From: Cohnella sp. OV330
Lineage (GTDB): Bacteria; Bacillota; Bacilli; Paenibacillales; Paenibacillaceae
Direction of reading: 5' to 3'
Assembly: GCF_900112065.1 (NCBI RefSeq)
Contig: NZ_FOKE01000004.1
Span: 372,001 to 436,000, forward strand
Length of the DNA: 64,000 nt
How positions within the stretch are numbered: position 1 is the first letter of the stretch; each line of letters begins with the position of its first letter. The notes under the pieces are model-generated. The model was given only the letters and a program-made list of their open reading frames with translations, was not told the DNA's origin and did no database searches. Both the position numbers and the translations under genes were made by a program. This document shows, piece after piece, positions 32,135 through 41,450 of the stretch.

Positions 32135-34474
32135 ATGAAATTCAGCAACGGCTATTGGCTGACCCGCGAAGGCTTCGAGGTGCTGACGCCTTACGAGGTG
32201 CACAGCATCGACATCGCCCCGAACAAATTGACGGTGTTCGCGCCGCATCGCCATCTCGAGCACCGCGGCAATACGCTGAACGAAGCGCTTACGACGATCG
32301 AATTCGATTCTCCCCTTCCCGACGTCATTCGCGTAAAGCTGTATCACCACAAAGGTCGCAAACGGCTGTCGCCTGGCGCTTTCCCGCTGACCGGCGGTCA
32401 AGAAGGCGCTGCAGCGACGATCGAGGACGGCGAGGATCGGGTTACGCTGACCAGCGGCGATACGAGCGTCTCGATCGAGAAGGCGCATCCGCTTCGCATT
32501 ACTTATTATTATAAAGGCCGCAAGCTGACGGGCAGCGGATTCCGCCAGACCGGATTCGTGAAGGGCGCGGACGGCGTTCACTATTTCCGCGAGCAGCTCG
32601 ATCTGGCAGTCGGCGAAACAGTATACGGACTCGGCGAACGCTTTTCCGCTTTCGTCAAAAACGGGCAAAGCGTCGATATCTGGAACCAGGACGGCGGCAC
32701 GGCCTCCGAGCAAGCGTACAAAAACGTGCCGTTCTACGTCACGAATCGCGGCTACGGCGTGTTCGTCAACCATCCGGAGCTCGTTTCCTTCGAGGTCGCA
32801 TCGGAAAAGGTATCGAAAACGCAGTTCAGCGTGCAGGGCGAACAGCTCGAATACATGATCGTCGGCGGCGACTCCCTGAAGGAAGTGCTCGCCAATTACA
32901 CGTCGCTCACCGGCAAGCCCGCGCTTCCTCCGTCATGGACGTTCGGCCTTTGGCTGACGACTTCGTTCACGACGAATTACGACGAAGAGACCGTGAACAG
33001 CTTCGTGGACGGCATGGCGCAGCGCGATCTCCCGCTGTCCGTATTCCACTTCGACTGCTTCTGGATGAAGGAGTACCAATGGTGCGACTTCGAATGGGAC
33101 GAACGCGTATTCCCGGATCCGAAGGGAATGCTCGATCGATTGAAGGCGAAGGGTCTCAAGATCTGCGTCTGGATCAACTCGTATATCGCCCAGCGCTCCA
33201 AGCTGTTCGACGAAGGCATGGCGAACGGCTACCTGCTCAAGCGGAAGGACGGCAGCGTCTGGCAGACCGACCTGTGGCAGTACGGCATGGGCATCGTTGA
33301 CTTCACGAATCCGGATGCCTGCCGCTGGTTCGGCGACAAGCTGCGGGCGCTTGTCGATATGGGCGTCGATTGCTTCAAGACCGACTTCGGCGAGCGGATC
33401 CCGACTGACGACGTCGTCTACTTCGACGGATCGGACCCGCAGCAGATGCATAACTATTACACGCAGCTGTACAACAAGGTCGTATTCGACGTCCTCGAGG
33501 AGAAAAAGGGCCGCGGCGAAGCGGCGTTGTTCGCCCGGTCGGCCACGGCCGGCGGCCAGCAGTTCCCGGTGCACTGGGGCGGAGACTGCGAAGCGACGTT
33601 CGAATCGATGGCGGAAAGCTTGCGCGGCGGCCTGTCGCTCGGTCTCTCGGGCTTCGGCTTCTGGAGCCACGATATCGGCGGCTTCGAGCAGAGCGCTACG
33701 CCCGACCTGTACAAGCGTTGGGTCGCTTTCGGACTGCTGTCCAGCCACAGCCGCCTGCACGGCAGCACATCGTACCGGGTGCCGTGGCTGTTCGACGAAG
33801 AAGCGGTCGACGTGCTCCGCCGCTTTACCAAGCTGAAAGCGAGCCTCATGCCGTACCTGTTCGCCCAGGCGGCCGATTCCAGCCGCATCGGTCTGCCGAT
33901 GATGCGCGCGATGCTGCTCGAGTTCGGCGAAGATCCGGCCTGCGATTACCTGGATCGCCAATTCATGCTCGGCGACTCCCTGCTCGTCTCGCCGATCTTC
34001 AACAGCGAAGGCGAATCGGCCTATTACTTGCCGAAGGGCAAATGGACGCACTTCCTGTCCGGCGACGTCGTCGAGGGCGGCTCGTGGCATCGCGAGACTT
34101 ACGATTACATGAGTCTGCCGCTGTACGCCCGCGAAGGATCGCTCATCGCGGTCGGCGCGACCGACGACCGTCCGGACTACGATTATACGACCGGCGTAAC
34201 GCTCCACCTGTTCGAGCTCGGGGACGGCGCTTCCGCCTCCGCGGATATCGTCGGCGAAGACGGCGCAGTCCGTCTCACGGTCACTGCCGAGCGCAGCGGC
34301 GGCACGATCTCGGTCACGGCTTCGGGCGAAGCCGCCGACGCCGCCGACTGGTCGATTCAGCTGCGCGGGATCGAATCGGTTCGCGCCGTGACCGGCGGTG
34401 AGACCGCGGCGGACGGACTCGGCCTGAAGGTAAGACGCTCGGCAGGAGAGCGCCGCATCGCGATCGAGCTTTAA
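32135..34474 (+). CDS. yicI: GH31 alpha-xylosidase, YicI-type
   Basis: A 779-residue GH31 enzyme. The nucleophile is Asp417 in CFKTDFGERIP, the sequence typical of alpha-xylosidase YicI, and the acid/base Asp lies in the HWGGDCEATF segment. FHFDCFWMKEYQWCDFEWDERVFPDP contains the substrate-binding tryptophans and aspartates of this subgroup. Length equals the E. coli enzyme. No signal peptide, so it acts inside on imported xyloglucan fragments such as isoprimeverose. GGAGG 9 nt upstream. No transporter is adjacent. Confidence 0.93.
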   Translation: MKFSNGYWLTREGFEVLTPYEVHSIDIAPNKLTVFAPHRHLEHRGNTLNEALTTIEFDSPLPDVIRVKLYHHKGRKRLSPGAFPLTGGQEGAAATIEDGEDRVTLTSGDTSVSIEKAHPLRITYYYKGRKLTGSGFRQTGFVKGADGVHYFREQLDLAVGETVYGLGERFSAFVKNGQSVDIWNQDGGTASEQAYKNVPFYVTNRGYGVFVNHPELVSFEVASEKVSKTQFSVQGEQLEYMIVGGDSLKEVLANYTSLTGKPALPPSWTFGLWLTTSFTTNYDEETVNSFVDGMAQRDLPLSVFHFDCFWMKEYQWCDFEWDERVFPDPKGMLDRLKAKGLKICVWINSYIAQRSKLFDEGMANGYLLKRKDGSVWQTDLWQYGMGIVDFTNPDACRWFGDKLRALVDMGVDCFKTDFGERIPTDDVVYFDGSDPQQMHNYYTQLYNKVVFDVLEEKKGRGEAALFARSATAGGQQFPVHWGGDCEATFESMAESLRGGLSLGLSGFGFWSHDIGGFEQSATPDLYKRWVAFGLLSSHSRLHGSTSYRVPWLFDEEAVDVLRRFTKLKASLMPYLFAQAADSSRIGLPMMRAMLLEFGEDPACDYLDRQFMLGDSLLVSPIFNSEGESAYYLPKGKWTHFLSGDVVEGGSWHRETYDYMSLPLYAREGSLIAVGATDDRPDYDYTTGVTLHLFELGDGASASADIVGEDGAVRLTVTAERSGGTISVTASGEAADAADWSIQLRGIESVRAVTGGETAADGLGLKVRRSAGERRIAIEL

Positions 34475-34497
34475 GATTCGGCATATACGCAGTGAAA

Positions 34498-34547
34498 GAG
34501 CCGCCCCTATCGTCATGAAAATGACCAAGGGGCGGCTCCTTTGTTTT
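34498..34547 (+). terminator. Terminator of alpha-xylosidase gene
   Basis: GAGCCGCCCCT (34498-34508) pairs with AGGGGCGGCTC (34528-34538), followed by CTTTGTTTTT. It is 24 nt beyond the stop codon. Confidence 0.85.
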
Positions 34548-34626
34548 TATTTTATGCAAATCCAGACTCCCGCTTACGGACTACAGATTCGCTATTTTCG
34601 TGTTATACGGCCCGAACCGACCTTTT

Positions 34627-34755
34627 GCGGACAGGAGAACCGTTATTAGGCTTTTCAACACACGAATCCCTCCACTTTAGTGAGAATAACGGATCCTGAG
34701 TCCGCTCCGCACACCAAGAAGCCGATTACAACGAAATAACGGATCCTGAGTCCGC
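34627..34755. repeat. 21-bp intergenic repeat, two direct and one inverted copy
   Basis: A 21-bp element containing AACGGATCCTGAGTCC occurs identically at 34685-34705 and 34735-34755, and as a degenerate inverted copy (16 of 21 matches) at 34627-34647. The 34539-34900 gap holds nothing else recognisable; no gene or clear terminator for the siderophore permease operon was found in 34756-34900. Confidence 0.85.
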
Positions 34756-34900
34756 ATGCACGTCCGGGATGCATCGATCCTTCGCCGTCGCCGGCACATT
34801 ACGGGCACTCGCGCTGCCGCTTCCGTTCGGCAACTGCCGCGCCACGCCTCCATAGGCGTTCCACCATCCATCAAGCGCGGGACCGAACGATCCTCGCGCT

Positions 34901-35923
34901 TTATCTGGCGCGCGCCAGCAAATAAATAAAGTACGGCGCGCCGATGATCGCGACGATGATGCCAGTCGGCGTGTCGGAAATGCGGCTGATCGTATCCGCA
35001 GCGATCAGAAGCACGCTGCCGGACAGCGCGGACGCGGGCAGCAGGATCTCGTGCCTGGAGCCGACGAGCCGTCTGGCGAGGTGCGGACCGATCAGCCCGA
35101 TGAAGCTGATCGCGCCGCCGACGGCGACGCAGCTGCCAGCCAGAGCGACCGCCGCGAGGAGCAGCAGCAGACGTTCCCGCTGCAGCCGGGCGCCCAGCCC
35201 TACGGACAAGTGATCGCCCAGGCTGAGCACGTTCAGCGTCCTGGCCTTCGCCATGACGAACGGGATCAGCACCGCCATCCAGGGCAGCAGCGTCAGGACG
35301 AACTTCCAATTGGCGCCCCACAGACTGCCGGCGAGCCAGGTCGCGGCGAACTGGTATTGCTCGGGGTTCAAGCGCTGCGTCAGGACGATGATCGCCGCGC
35401 TGATGCCCGCCTGCACCGCGATGCCGACGAGGACGAGACGAAGCACGGAGACGCCGTCCGATTTTTTATACGCGAGGAAGTAGACGAGCGCGCCGGCCGC
35501 CGCCGCGCCGAAAAACGCAAGGAAAGGCAGCGTGTAGGGCGGAGAGGCGCTGATGGACGGGCGCAGCGCGACGAACAGGATGACCATCAGGCTCGCGCCC
35601 GAGTTGACGCCGATGAGGCCGGGGTCCGCGAGCGGATTGCGCGTGATGCCCTGAAGGATGCAACCGGCGAGCGCGAAGCCGGCGCCGACGAGCACCGAGA
35701 TGACGATGCGGGGCAATCGGAACTGGAACAAAATAAGCGATTGCTTGTCCGTGCCGAAGCCCAAAAGCGTTTTACCGACGTCGAGCGGACTAAGCCGAAT
35801 AAATCCGGTGTTCATGCTGATCACGAAAACGACGACGACGAGCAGGGCTAAGCCGACGACGGTGGACCATGCCTTCGCTTTTCGCCTCGTGTCCGAGGCT
35901 GCGTAGATCGACTTCGCGGCCAT
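34901..35923 (-). CDS. Iron-siderophore ABC transporter permease (FecCD family), second subunit
   Basis: A 340-residue FecCD permease with 9-10 membrane segments. Family signatures: RLPRIVISVLVGAGFALAGCILQGITRNPLADPGLIGVNSGASL and FIGLIGPHLARRLVGSRH. The ATG at 35923 overlaps the TAA of the companion permease (TAATG), with GGGAGGGAG inside that gene; the frame extending to 36091 is not used. It forms a heterodimer channel with the protein at 35923-36972. No binding protein or ATPase gene is adjacent. Confidence 0.92.
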   Translation of the reverse strand: MAAKSIYAASDTRRKAKAWSTVVGLALLVVVVFVISMNTGFIRLSPLDVGKTLLGFGTDKQSLILFQFRLPRIVISVLVGAGFALAGCILQGITRNPLADPGLIGVNSGASLMVILFVALRPSISASPPYTLPFLAFFGAAAAGALVYFLAYKKSDGVSVLRLVLVGIAVQAGISAAIIVLTQRLNPEQYQFAATWLAGSLWGANWKFVLTLLPWMAVLIPFVMAKARTLNVLSLGDHLSVGLGARLQRERLLLLLAAVALAGSCVAVGGAISFIGLIGPHLARRLVGSRHEILLPASALSGSVLLIAADTISRISDTPTGIIVAIIGAPYFIYLLARAR

Positions 35924-36972
35924 TACAGCTCCCTCCCTTCGCGTCTGGCCAGGTAGAGAAGGAACGGCACGCCGATGATCGCGATAAGCGCGCCGACAGG
36001 CGTTTCCGTGCCCGGCCGCACCATTCTGGCGCCCAGATCCGCGAGCACGAACAGCAGCGCGCCCAGTATCGCCGAGCATGGAACGATCCATCGGTAGCTG
36101 ACGCCGACAAGATAACGGGTTATGTGCGGTACCATCAGCCCGAGAAAGCTGACGAAACCGACGACCGACACGGATGCCCCCGCTAGGATCAGGATGATGA
36201 CGGCTCCGATCAGCTTGATCAATCCGACGCGAACGCCGATGCCCGCAGCCGTCTCTTCTCCCAGGCTAAGCAGCGTAATATAGCGTGCCAGCATGAAAGC
36301 GGCCAATAGGCCGCCGCCGATCCACCATTGAATCACGTCCACCTGCGCCCAGCGGACGCCCGCGGCGCCGCCGAACAGCCAAAAGTCCAGGCTTTGGCCG
36401 ATCCGGTACTTCAAGGCGATGCCTTCGCTGATCGCGAGCAGCAGCGCCGATACGGCGGAGCCGGCCAGCGCCAGGCGGACCGGCGTCAGCCCGCCCCGCG
36501 ACAGGCTTCCCAGACCGTAGATGAGCGCCGTGGCGCCGGCAGCGCCGGCGAACGACATCCAGATCAGCTGGCCGAACAGCAGATGCGGAATAAAGGCGAA
36601 ACAGACCGCCAGCATGAAGCCTGCCCCCGCATTGATCCCGAGCAGCCCGGGATCGGCCAGCGGATTGCGCGTCATGCCCTGCATAACGGATCCTGCGACC
36701 GCGAACGCCGCGCCCGTAAGCATGCAGGCGATCGTGCGGGGCATCCGCAGCGAGCGTATGATCTGATGATCCGTCAGGTCGCGATTAAAGTGCCATATCG
36801 CGTCCCATACGACGGACAAGCCGATGTCCTTGGCACCGATCGAGATGGATAAGGCCATGCTGAACGCGAGCAGCGCCAAGCCGCCAATCAAGATGACGGA
36901 TGCCGCCAGGGGCCGGGTGCGAAGCTTCTTCGCGGAAGCTTCCGCTTTCTGCCCGTTCGAATTTGCTGCCAT
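35923..36972 (-). CDS. Iron-siderophore ABC transporter permease (FecCD family), first subunit
   Basis: A 349-residue FecCD permease. Signatures: RMPRTIACMLTGAAFAVAGSVMQGMTRNPLADPGLLGINAGAGF and FLGLMVPHITRYLVG. A polar 33-residue N-terminus precedes the first membrane helix (VILIGGLALLAFSMALSISI). The ATG at 36972 has GAGGTAGG upstream. It follows the ABC exporter gene by 37 nt, so all three genes are probably one Fur-controlled transcript. The ATPase is probably a shared YusV/FhuC-like protein elsewhere. Confidence 0.92.
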   Translation of the reverse strand: MAANSNGQKAEASAKKLRTRPLAASVILIGGLALLAFSMALSISIGAKDIGLSVVWDAIWHFNRDLTDHQIIRSLRMPRTIACMLTGAAFAVAGSVMQGMTRNPLADPGLLGINAGAGFMLAVCFAFIPHLLFGQLIWMSFAGAAGATALIYGLGSLSRGGLTPVRLALAGSAVSALLLAISEGIALKYRIGQSLDFWLFGGAAGVRWAQVDVIQWWIGGGLLAAFMLARYITLLSLGEETAAGIGVRVGLIKLIGAVIILILAGASVSVVGFVSFLGLMVPHITRYLVGVSYRWIVPCSAILGALLFVLADLGARMVRPGTETPVGALIAIIGVPFLLYLARREGREL

Positions 36973-37009
36973 AGATTCAATACCTACCTCGACTGTAGCG
37001 TTTAAATGA

Positions 37010-38737
37010 TTAGCGTACCGCGCTGAATTGGGCCTGGTGAAGACGGCTGTAAATGCCGCCGGCCCGTACGAGCTCTTCGTGCCTTCCCTGCTCCGCGATG
37101 CCGTCCTCGGTGACGACGACGATGCGGTCGGCATCCTTGATAGTCGCGAGCCTGTGCGCGATGACAAGGGTCGTGCGGCCTTCGGAAAGCTCGGACAGCG
37201 ATTGCTGGATCGCGGCTTCGGTCTCGGTGTCGAGCGCCGAAGTCGCTTCGTCCAGGATCAGGATCGGCGGATTTTTCAGAAACATGCGGGCGATCGCTAG
37301 ACGTTGCTTCTGGCCGCCGGACAGCTTCACGCCCCGCTCCCCGATGACCGTATCCAATCCGAGCGGCTGCGCGCGGATGAATTCTTCGAGCTTCGCTCTG
37401 CGCGCCGCCGTCCAGATTTCTTCTTCGGTCGCCCCCAGCTTGCCGTAAGCGATATTCTCCCTTACCGTGCCGGAGAATAGAAAGACGTCCTGCTGCACGA
37501 CGCCGATCTGACGCCGCAGCGAAACGAGCTTCATCCGGCGGATGTCCATGCCGTCGATCGTAATCGAGCCGCCCGAAACCTCGTAGAAGCGCGGCAGCAA
37601 GCTGCAGAGCGTCGTTTTCCCCGCGCCCGACGGACCGACGAACGCGACGGTCTCGCCCGCCTTGATGGACAAGTTGATGCCGCTTAGCGCTTGCGTGTGC
37701 GACTCATAGCCGAACGACACGTCCCGATAACGAATTTCGCCGGCCAATTTGCCGACTTCGACCGCACCGTCCGCATCGGACACGTCCGGCTCGGTATCCA
37801 TGAGCTCGATGTAACGCTTGAACCCCGCGATCCCCTTCGGATACAGCTCGATGACCGCGTTGATTTTCTCGATCGGTCTGAACAGTACGTTGGTCAGCAA
37901 AATAAAGGCCAGAAATTCCCCATATTGAAGCTCGCCTCGAATGACGTACCAGGCGCCCGCGACCATGACGATCAGCGATACGAGCCGCATCAGCATATAG
38001 CTTGCGGTCGAACTGCGCGCGAGAATCTTGTAGCCGAGCAGCTTTGCCTTGCGGAACATCTGGTTGTTGACGCGGAAGAGCGACATCTCGTGCTCCTCGT
38101 TGGCGAAAGCCTGCACCACGCGGATGCCTCCGATGTTGTCCTCGACCCGCGCGTTGTAATCGCCCATGCTGCCGAACATCTTGTTCATGGCGCCCGTCAT
38201 TCTGCCGTTGAAGTATATCGACAGCACGATTAGTACGGGCACGGTGGCGAACGTGATGATCGCCATCCCGGGATGGATGTACAGCATGAGGCCGAACGCG
38301 CCGGCGAGCGTCATGACGGCGATGAACACGTCTTCCGGACCGTGGTGAGCGACTTCGCCGATGTCCATCAGATCGGTCGACATGCGGGACATGAGATGGC
38401 CGGTTTTCGTATTGTCGTAAAATTTGAAAGAAAGCTTCTGGAGATGCGCGAACAGATTGCGGCGCATGTCGGTCTCGATGTTGATGCCGAGCATATGTCC
38501 CCAGTAGGTCACGACGAATTGCATAAAAGCGTTGAGCAAGTAGACGGCGAGCAGGCCGCCGCATGCCCATAGGATCGGCTCCCAATCCTTGCTCGGCAAC
38601 AGCTTGTCGACGACTCGGTTCAGCGCGAGCGGAAATGCTAGCTCCAGTAGCGCCGCCAAAATCGCGCAGCAAAAATCGAGATAAAACAGACCTTTATACG
38701 GTTTGTAAAAAGACATAAAACGGCGAATCAAATCCAT
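37010..38737 (-). CDS. ABC exporter, fused membrane and ATPase domains
   Basis: A 575-residue type IV ABC half-exporter. The N-terminal membrane domain has six helices (residues about 15-310); the ATPase domain has Walker A GPSGAGKTT, signature LSGGQKQRLAIARMF, Walker B PILILDEATSALD and the switch His in VIAHRLATIK. The ATG at 38737 follows GGGAGG and gives the normal family length; the longer frame to 38872 runs into the promoter. The promoter carries a Fur box, and siderophore permeases follow, so siderophore or iron-chelate export is a reasonable but unproved role. Confidence 0.93.
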   Translation of the reverse strand: MDLIRRFMSFYKPYKGLFYLDFCCAILAALLELAFPLALNRVVDKLLPSKDWEPILWACGGLLAVYLLNAFMQFVVTYWGHMLGINIETDMRRNLFAHLQKLSFKFYDNTKTGHLMSRMSTDLMDIGEVAHHGPEDVFIAVMTLAGAFGLMLYIHPGMAIITFATVPVLIVLSIYFNGRMTGAMNKMFGSMGDYNARVEDNIGGIRVVQAFANEEHEMSLFRVNNQMFRKAKLLGYKILARSSTASYMLMRLVSLIVMVAGAWYVIRGELQYGEFLAFILLTNVLFRPIEKINAVIELYPKGIAGFKRYIELMDTEPDVSDADGAVEVGKLAGEIRYRDVSFGYESHTQALSGINLSIKAGETVAFVGPSGAGKTTLCSLLPRFYEVSGGSITIDGMDIRRMKLVSLRRQIGVVQQDVFLFSGTVRENIAYGKLGATEEEIWTAARRAKLEEFIRAQPLGLDTVIGERGVKLSGGQKQRLAIARMFLKNPPILILDEATSALDTETEAAIQQSLSELSEGRTTLVIAHRLATIKDADRIVVVTEDGIAEQGRHEELVRAGGIYSRLHQAQFSAVR

Positions 38738-38870
38738 GTTCCTCCCATGCGACAGCAGCCGTCGTTCGGCCGCTCCGCCCGTGTGCGTCTGCGTTTCCGT
38801 CAGTCGGAACGCGATGAGACCAGCATACCCCGCCCGCTCCGGGTTAGACAAGGCCGAATGCGCATGTTTC

Positions 38871-38900
38871 AATGATAATGAATATCATTATTGATTTCAA
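38871..38900 (-). promoter_or_regulatory. Fur box over sigma-A promoter of the iron transport operon
   Basis: Minus-strand TTGAAA (38900-38895), 17-nt spacer, TATCAT (38877-38872). AATGATA-ATGAA-TATCATT (38871-38889) is a perfect inverted repeat matching the 19-bp Fur consensus GATAATGATAATCATTATC in form and covers the -10 and most of the spacer. Confidence 0.87.
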
Positions 38901-38933
38901 TCATTTTTGACGCATGTCTGCCGGACATTAATA

Positions 38934-38970
38934 AAGCCGCCGCCTTCTCCGAAAGAGAAAGGCGGCGGCT
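38934..38970 (-). terminator. Terminator after PPIase gene
   Basis: GCCGCCGCCTT at 38936-38946 pairs with AAGGCGGCGGC at 38959-38969, with a longer imperfect top. On the minus strand it ends in CTTTATTAA and separates the PPIase gene from the Fur-controlled promoter. Confidence 0.65.
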
Positions 38971-38993
38971 GCAATGCCGTATCGATGCGTTTT

Positions 38994-40217
38994 TTATTCG
39001 CTGGCGCTGGCCGACGGCGATGCTGCGGACGAAGCCGACGGAGATGCGGCACCGGAAGCAGAAGGCGCAGTCGATGCTGCCGGAGATGCTGCCGGAGATG
39101 CGGCCGGCTCTTCTGCCTTCGTCAGCAGGTTTTCGTAGCCTGCGTCCTTTTTAGCCGTTTCGATCCATTCGGACGCGCCCTCGTTCACCTTTTCGTCGAG
39201 ATACGCGGACTTGACCTTGTCCTTAACCGAATCGTACGTGGAGGTCACGGCATCCTTGCGGTCTGTCAGAAGAATGATATGGAAGCCGTTCGGCGATTCG
39301 ACGACGCCGCTCATTTCGCCCTTCTTAAGCTTGAAAGCAGCCGTCTCGAACTGCTCGTTCATGGCGCCTTTGCCGAAGAAGCCGAGATCGCCTCCGTTTG
39401 CCTGGGAGCCGGTGTCGGTCGACTTTTCCTTCGCGACCGTCGCGAAGTCGGCGCCGCCCTTCAGGTCCTTGAGGACCGCATCGGCCTCCGCCTTCGTCGC
39501 CAGCAGGATGTGCGAGGCGCGAACTTGTTCGGGCGTGTCGAAGGTGGCTTTGTTCGCGTCGTAATAAGCTTTAAGATCCTCTTCCTTGGGCGCAAGCTTC
39601 TTATCGAAAATCGCGCGAAGCTCGACTTGAGGCAGAATCTGGTTTTTCTTGTACGCTTCTAGCGTCGTGCCGCTCGAGGACAGCGCGTTTTCGAAGTCGG
39701 CATCCGTCGCGAAGTTGTATTGCGCCTTGATCTTGACGACTTCTTGGGCGACCGCTTCTTCGGCGGCCGCTTCGGTCAAGCCGGCTTTCTCGGCTTCGCC
39801 GTCGATCAGCTTCAGCGTCATGTAGTTGTCGAGCATGGAGCCAGCTTGATCTTTGCCGACTTGATCGTACATGACCGTATAAAATTCGGACTTGGTGATG
39901 TCCTTCCCGTTCAGCGTGCCGACAGCGCCCTTCAGGTTGCCGCCGCCGTCGTCGTTCTGGCGGATCAGGACGACCGCCAGCGCGATGACCGCGATGACCG
40001 CGACGATCCATGGCACGACGACTGCGGCTTTGGCTCCGGACGCCGCCGGCACGACCGTCGCGGGCTCGGTTTCGTTTTCTTGCGGCAAGTCATTCCTATA
40101 CGATTCGGCCGGCTCTGCCGCCTCCTCGATCGATTCTACGTGCGATTGCGCGTTATTTTCGTCCGGCACCCCGTCCTTGCGGGCCGGGTTGTTCGGGTCC
40201 TTTTCCAAATCGCTCAT
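38994..40217 (-). CDS. Membrane-anchored parvulin-type peptidyl-prolyl isomerase (PrsA/SurA-like)
   Basis: A 407-residue foldase. An acidic 60-residue cytoplasmic N-terminus precedes one membrane helix (AAVVVPWIVAVIAVIALAVVLI), rather than the lipobox usual in PrsA. A SurA-like N-domain follows, then a rotamase domain (VRASHILLATKAEADAVLKDLKGGADFATVAKEKSTD, NGGDLGFFGKGAM, GVVESPNGFHIILLTD). The last 45 residues are a Pro/Ala/Ser repeat (ASPAASPAAS). It assists folding of secreted proteins at the outer membrane face. ATG behind GGAGGAA. Confidence 0.9.
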   Translation of the reverse strand: MSDLEKDPNNPARKDGVPDENNAQSHVESIEEAAEPAESYRNDLPQENETEPATVVPAASGAKAAVVVPWIVAVIAVIALAVVLIRQNDDGGGNLKGAVGTLNGKDITKSEFYTVMYDQVGKDQAGSMLDNYMTLKLIDGEAEKAGLTEAAAEEAVAQEVVKIKAQYNFATDADFENALSSSGTTLEAYKKNQILPQVELRAIFDKKLAPKEEDLKAYYDANKATFDTPEQVRASHILLATKAEADAVLKDLKGGADFATVAKEKSTDTGSQANGGDLGFFGKGAMNEQFETAAFKLKKGEMSGVVESPNGFHIILLTDRKDAVTSTYDSVKDKVKSAYLDEKVNEGASEWIETAKKDAGYENLLTKAEEPAASPAASPAASTAPSASGAASPSASSAASPSASASE

Positions 40218-40294
40218 TCCTATTCTTCCTCCTTGAGTGTTAACGGATCATTCATCCACTATATCAAATTATGGACAAGTTACCTTAAAGCCAG

Positions 40295-41254
40295 CTAAAA
40301 ATTGAAGCTCGAACGGATAAATTCGAGCGCCTTGCGGTTCTGGTCGCCGCTGACCGCATGTCCTTGGAACGGATAAACCTCGATCCGCTTGTCCGACTCG
40401 ATCCGGTTGTAGGCGGCATAAATCGTCTCGGGCATCGTAACCGGATCCTTGAGACCGACGGAGACCAGGAGGGGAATGCGGATGCGATGCGCCAGGTTCA
40501 TCATGTCGAAGTAACTGAGCGTCCGCAGCACGTCATCGAGCTTGTCCGGGAAACGGTTCAAGAAATCGGCGGCTTCCGTCAGCGAGCTGGTGGAGTTTAA
40601 AATGCCGAAATCCATGTGGCACATGTTCGGGATGTGCGCGACGGCGATCGATGGCACATCCGACAGCGCCGCCGCAAGCAGCGCGAGACCGCCGCCTTGG
40701 CTGCCGCCGCTCGCGCAGATGCGCCCGGCGTCGACTTCCGGCTGCGCCGCTGCCCACTCGAGCGCCTTCAGCGCGTCGATCGAGATCGCTTTATAATAAC
40801 ACTCGTCTTTGTCCAAAATGTTTTGCGTCAGCCAACCTCGCGTCATCCCGTGCCGCTGCGCTAGCAGATTGCCCGTCTCCCCGCCTTGGCCGCGTATGTC
40901 GACGGCGAATGCGGCGACGCCTAACATCGCGTATTGCGCGAAATCCTCGGGGTACCCCTTGCTGCCCGTATAACCGTGATAAAGAACGACGCAAGGGAGC
41001 TTGGCGTCGGCCGGCCTGTTTTTCGGCAAAATGAACCAGCCGTGAATGCGGGTGCTGTCGAAGCCTTCGTATTCGACCTTGTAAGCTTCCATGCTGTCGA
41101 GCGGCGTCTTAGTCAGCAGCCGCATGCCGTTAAGCGGCTTGTCCTTGGCAGAAGTCAGCGTGCTGCTCCAAAATGCGTCGAGATCCGGCTCCGCGGTCAG
41201 CGCCGGACGGTACTGCTCCAGATCGGCGATGCGTCTTTGTATCGCATTGTTCAA
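40295..41254 (-). CDS. Acetyl xylan esterase / cephalosporin-C deacetylase (AXE1 family, CE7)
   Basis: A 319-residue alpha/beta hydrolase. The nucleophile serine lies in GGSQGGGLALLAAAL, the catalytic Asp in SVGLKDPVTMP and His in QGHAVSGD; RGQGGETG is the CE7 oxyanion-region motif. No signal peptide, so it deacetylates short xylo-oligosaccharides or other small esters inside the cell. The TTG at 41254 follows AGGGGGATTGCAAT and gives the family length; the frame upstream to 41383 crosses the spo0A terminator. Confidence 0.92.
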   Translation of the reverse strand: MNNAIQRRIADLEQYRPALTAEPDLDAFWSSTLTSAKDKPLNGMRLLTKTPLDSMEAYKVEYEGFDSTRIHGWFILPKNRPADAKLPCVVLYHGYTGSKGYPEDFAQYAMLGVAAFAVDIRGQGGETGNLLAQRHGMTRGWLTQNILDKDECYYKAISIDALKALEWAAAQPEVDAGRICASGGSQGGGLALLAAALSDVPSIAVAHIPNMCHMDFGILNSTSSLTEAADFLNRFPDKLDDVLRTLSYFDMMNLAHRIRIPLLVSVGLKDPVTMPETIYAAYNRIESDKRIEVYPFQGHAVSGDQNRKALEFIRSSFNF

Positions 41255-41349
41255 ATTGCAATCCCCCTGTTTCTGTGGCTTTTCCTCGCGTTCACCAATT
41301 GGACACAACAGGCCTATCTTACCATCGTATACCAGCAGTGTCGACCATA

Positions 41350-41404
41350 AAAAAACGCCGCTTTCATCGTCGGCGGCAATCATCCGATGATGAAGCGGCG
41401 TTTC
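41350..41404 (-). terminator. Terminator of spo0A
   Basis: On the minus strand AAACGCCGCTTCATC pairs with GATGAAAGCGGCGTTT with one unpaired base, around a 22-nt apical region, then a run of six Us. It lies 47 nt past the spo0A stop. Confidence 0.8.
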
Positions 41405-41450
41405 CCGAAGAACGCGAACAGATCGATTTCGCTTAATTTCGCCCCGTTTC

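Noticed and set aside
34677..35321. 214-codon frame overlapping the siderophore permease
   Set aside because: Arg/Ala-rich shadow frame of the permease gene and of the repeat region.
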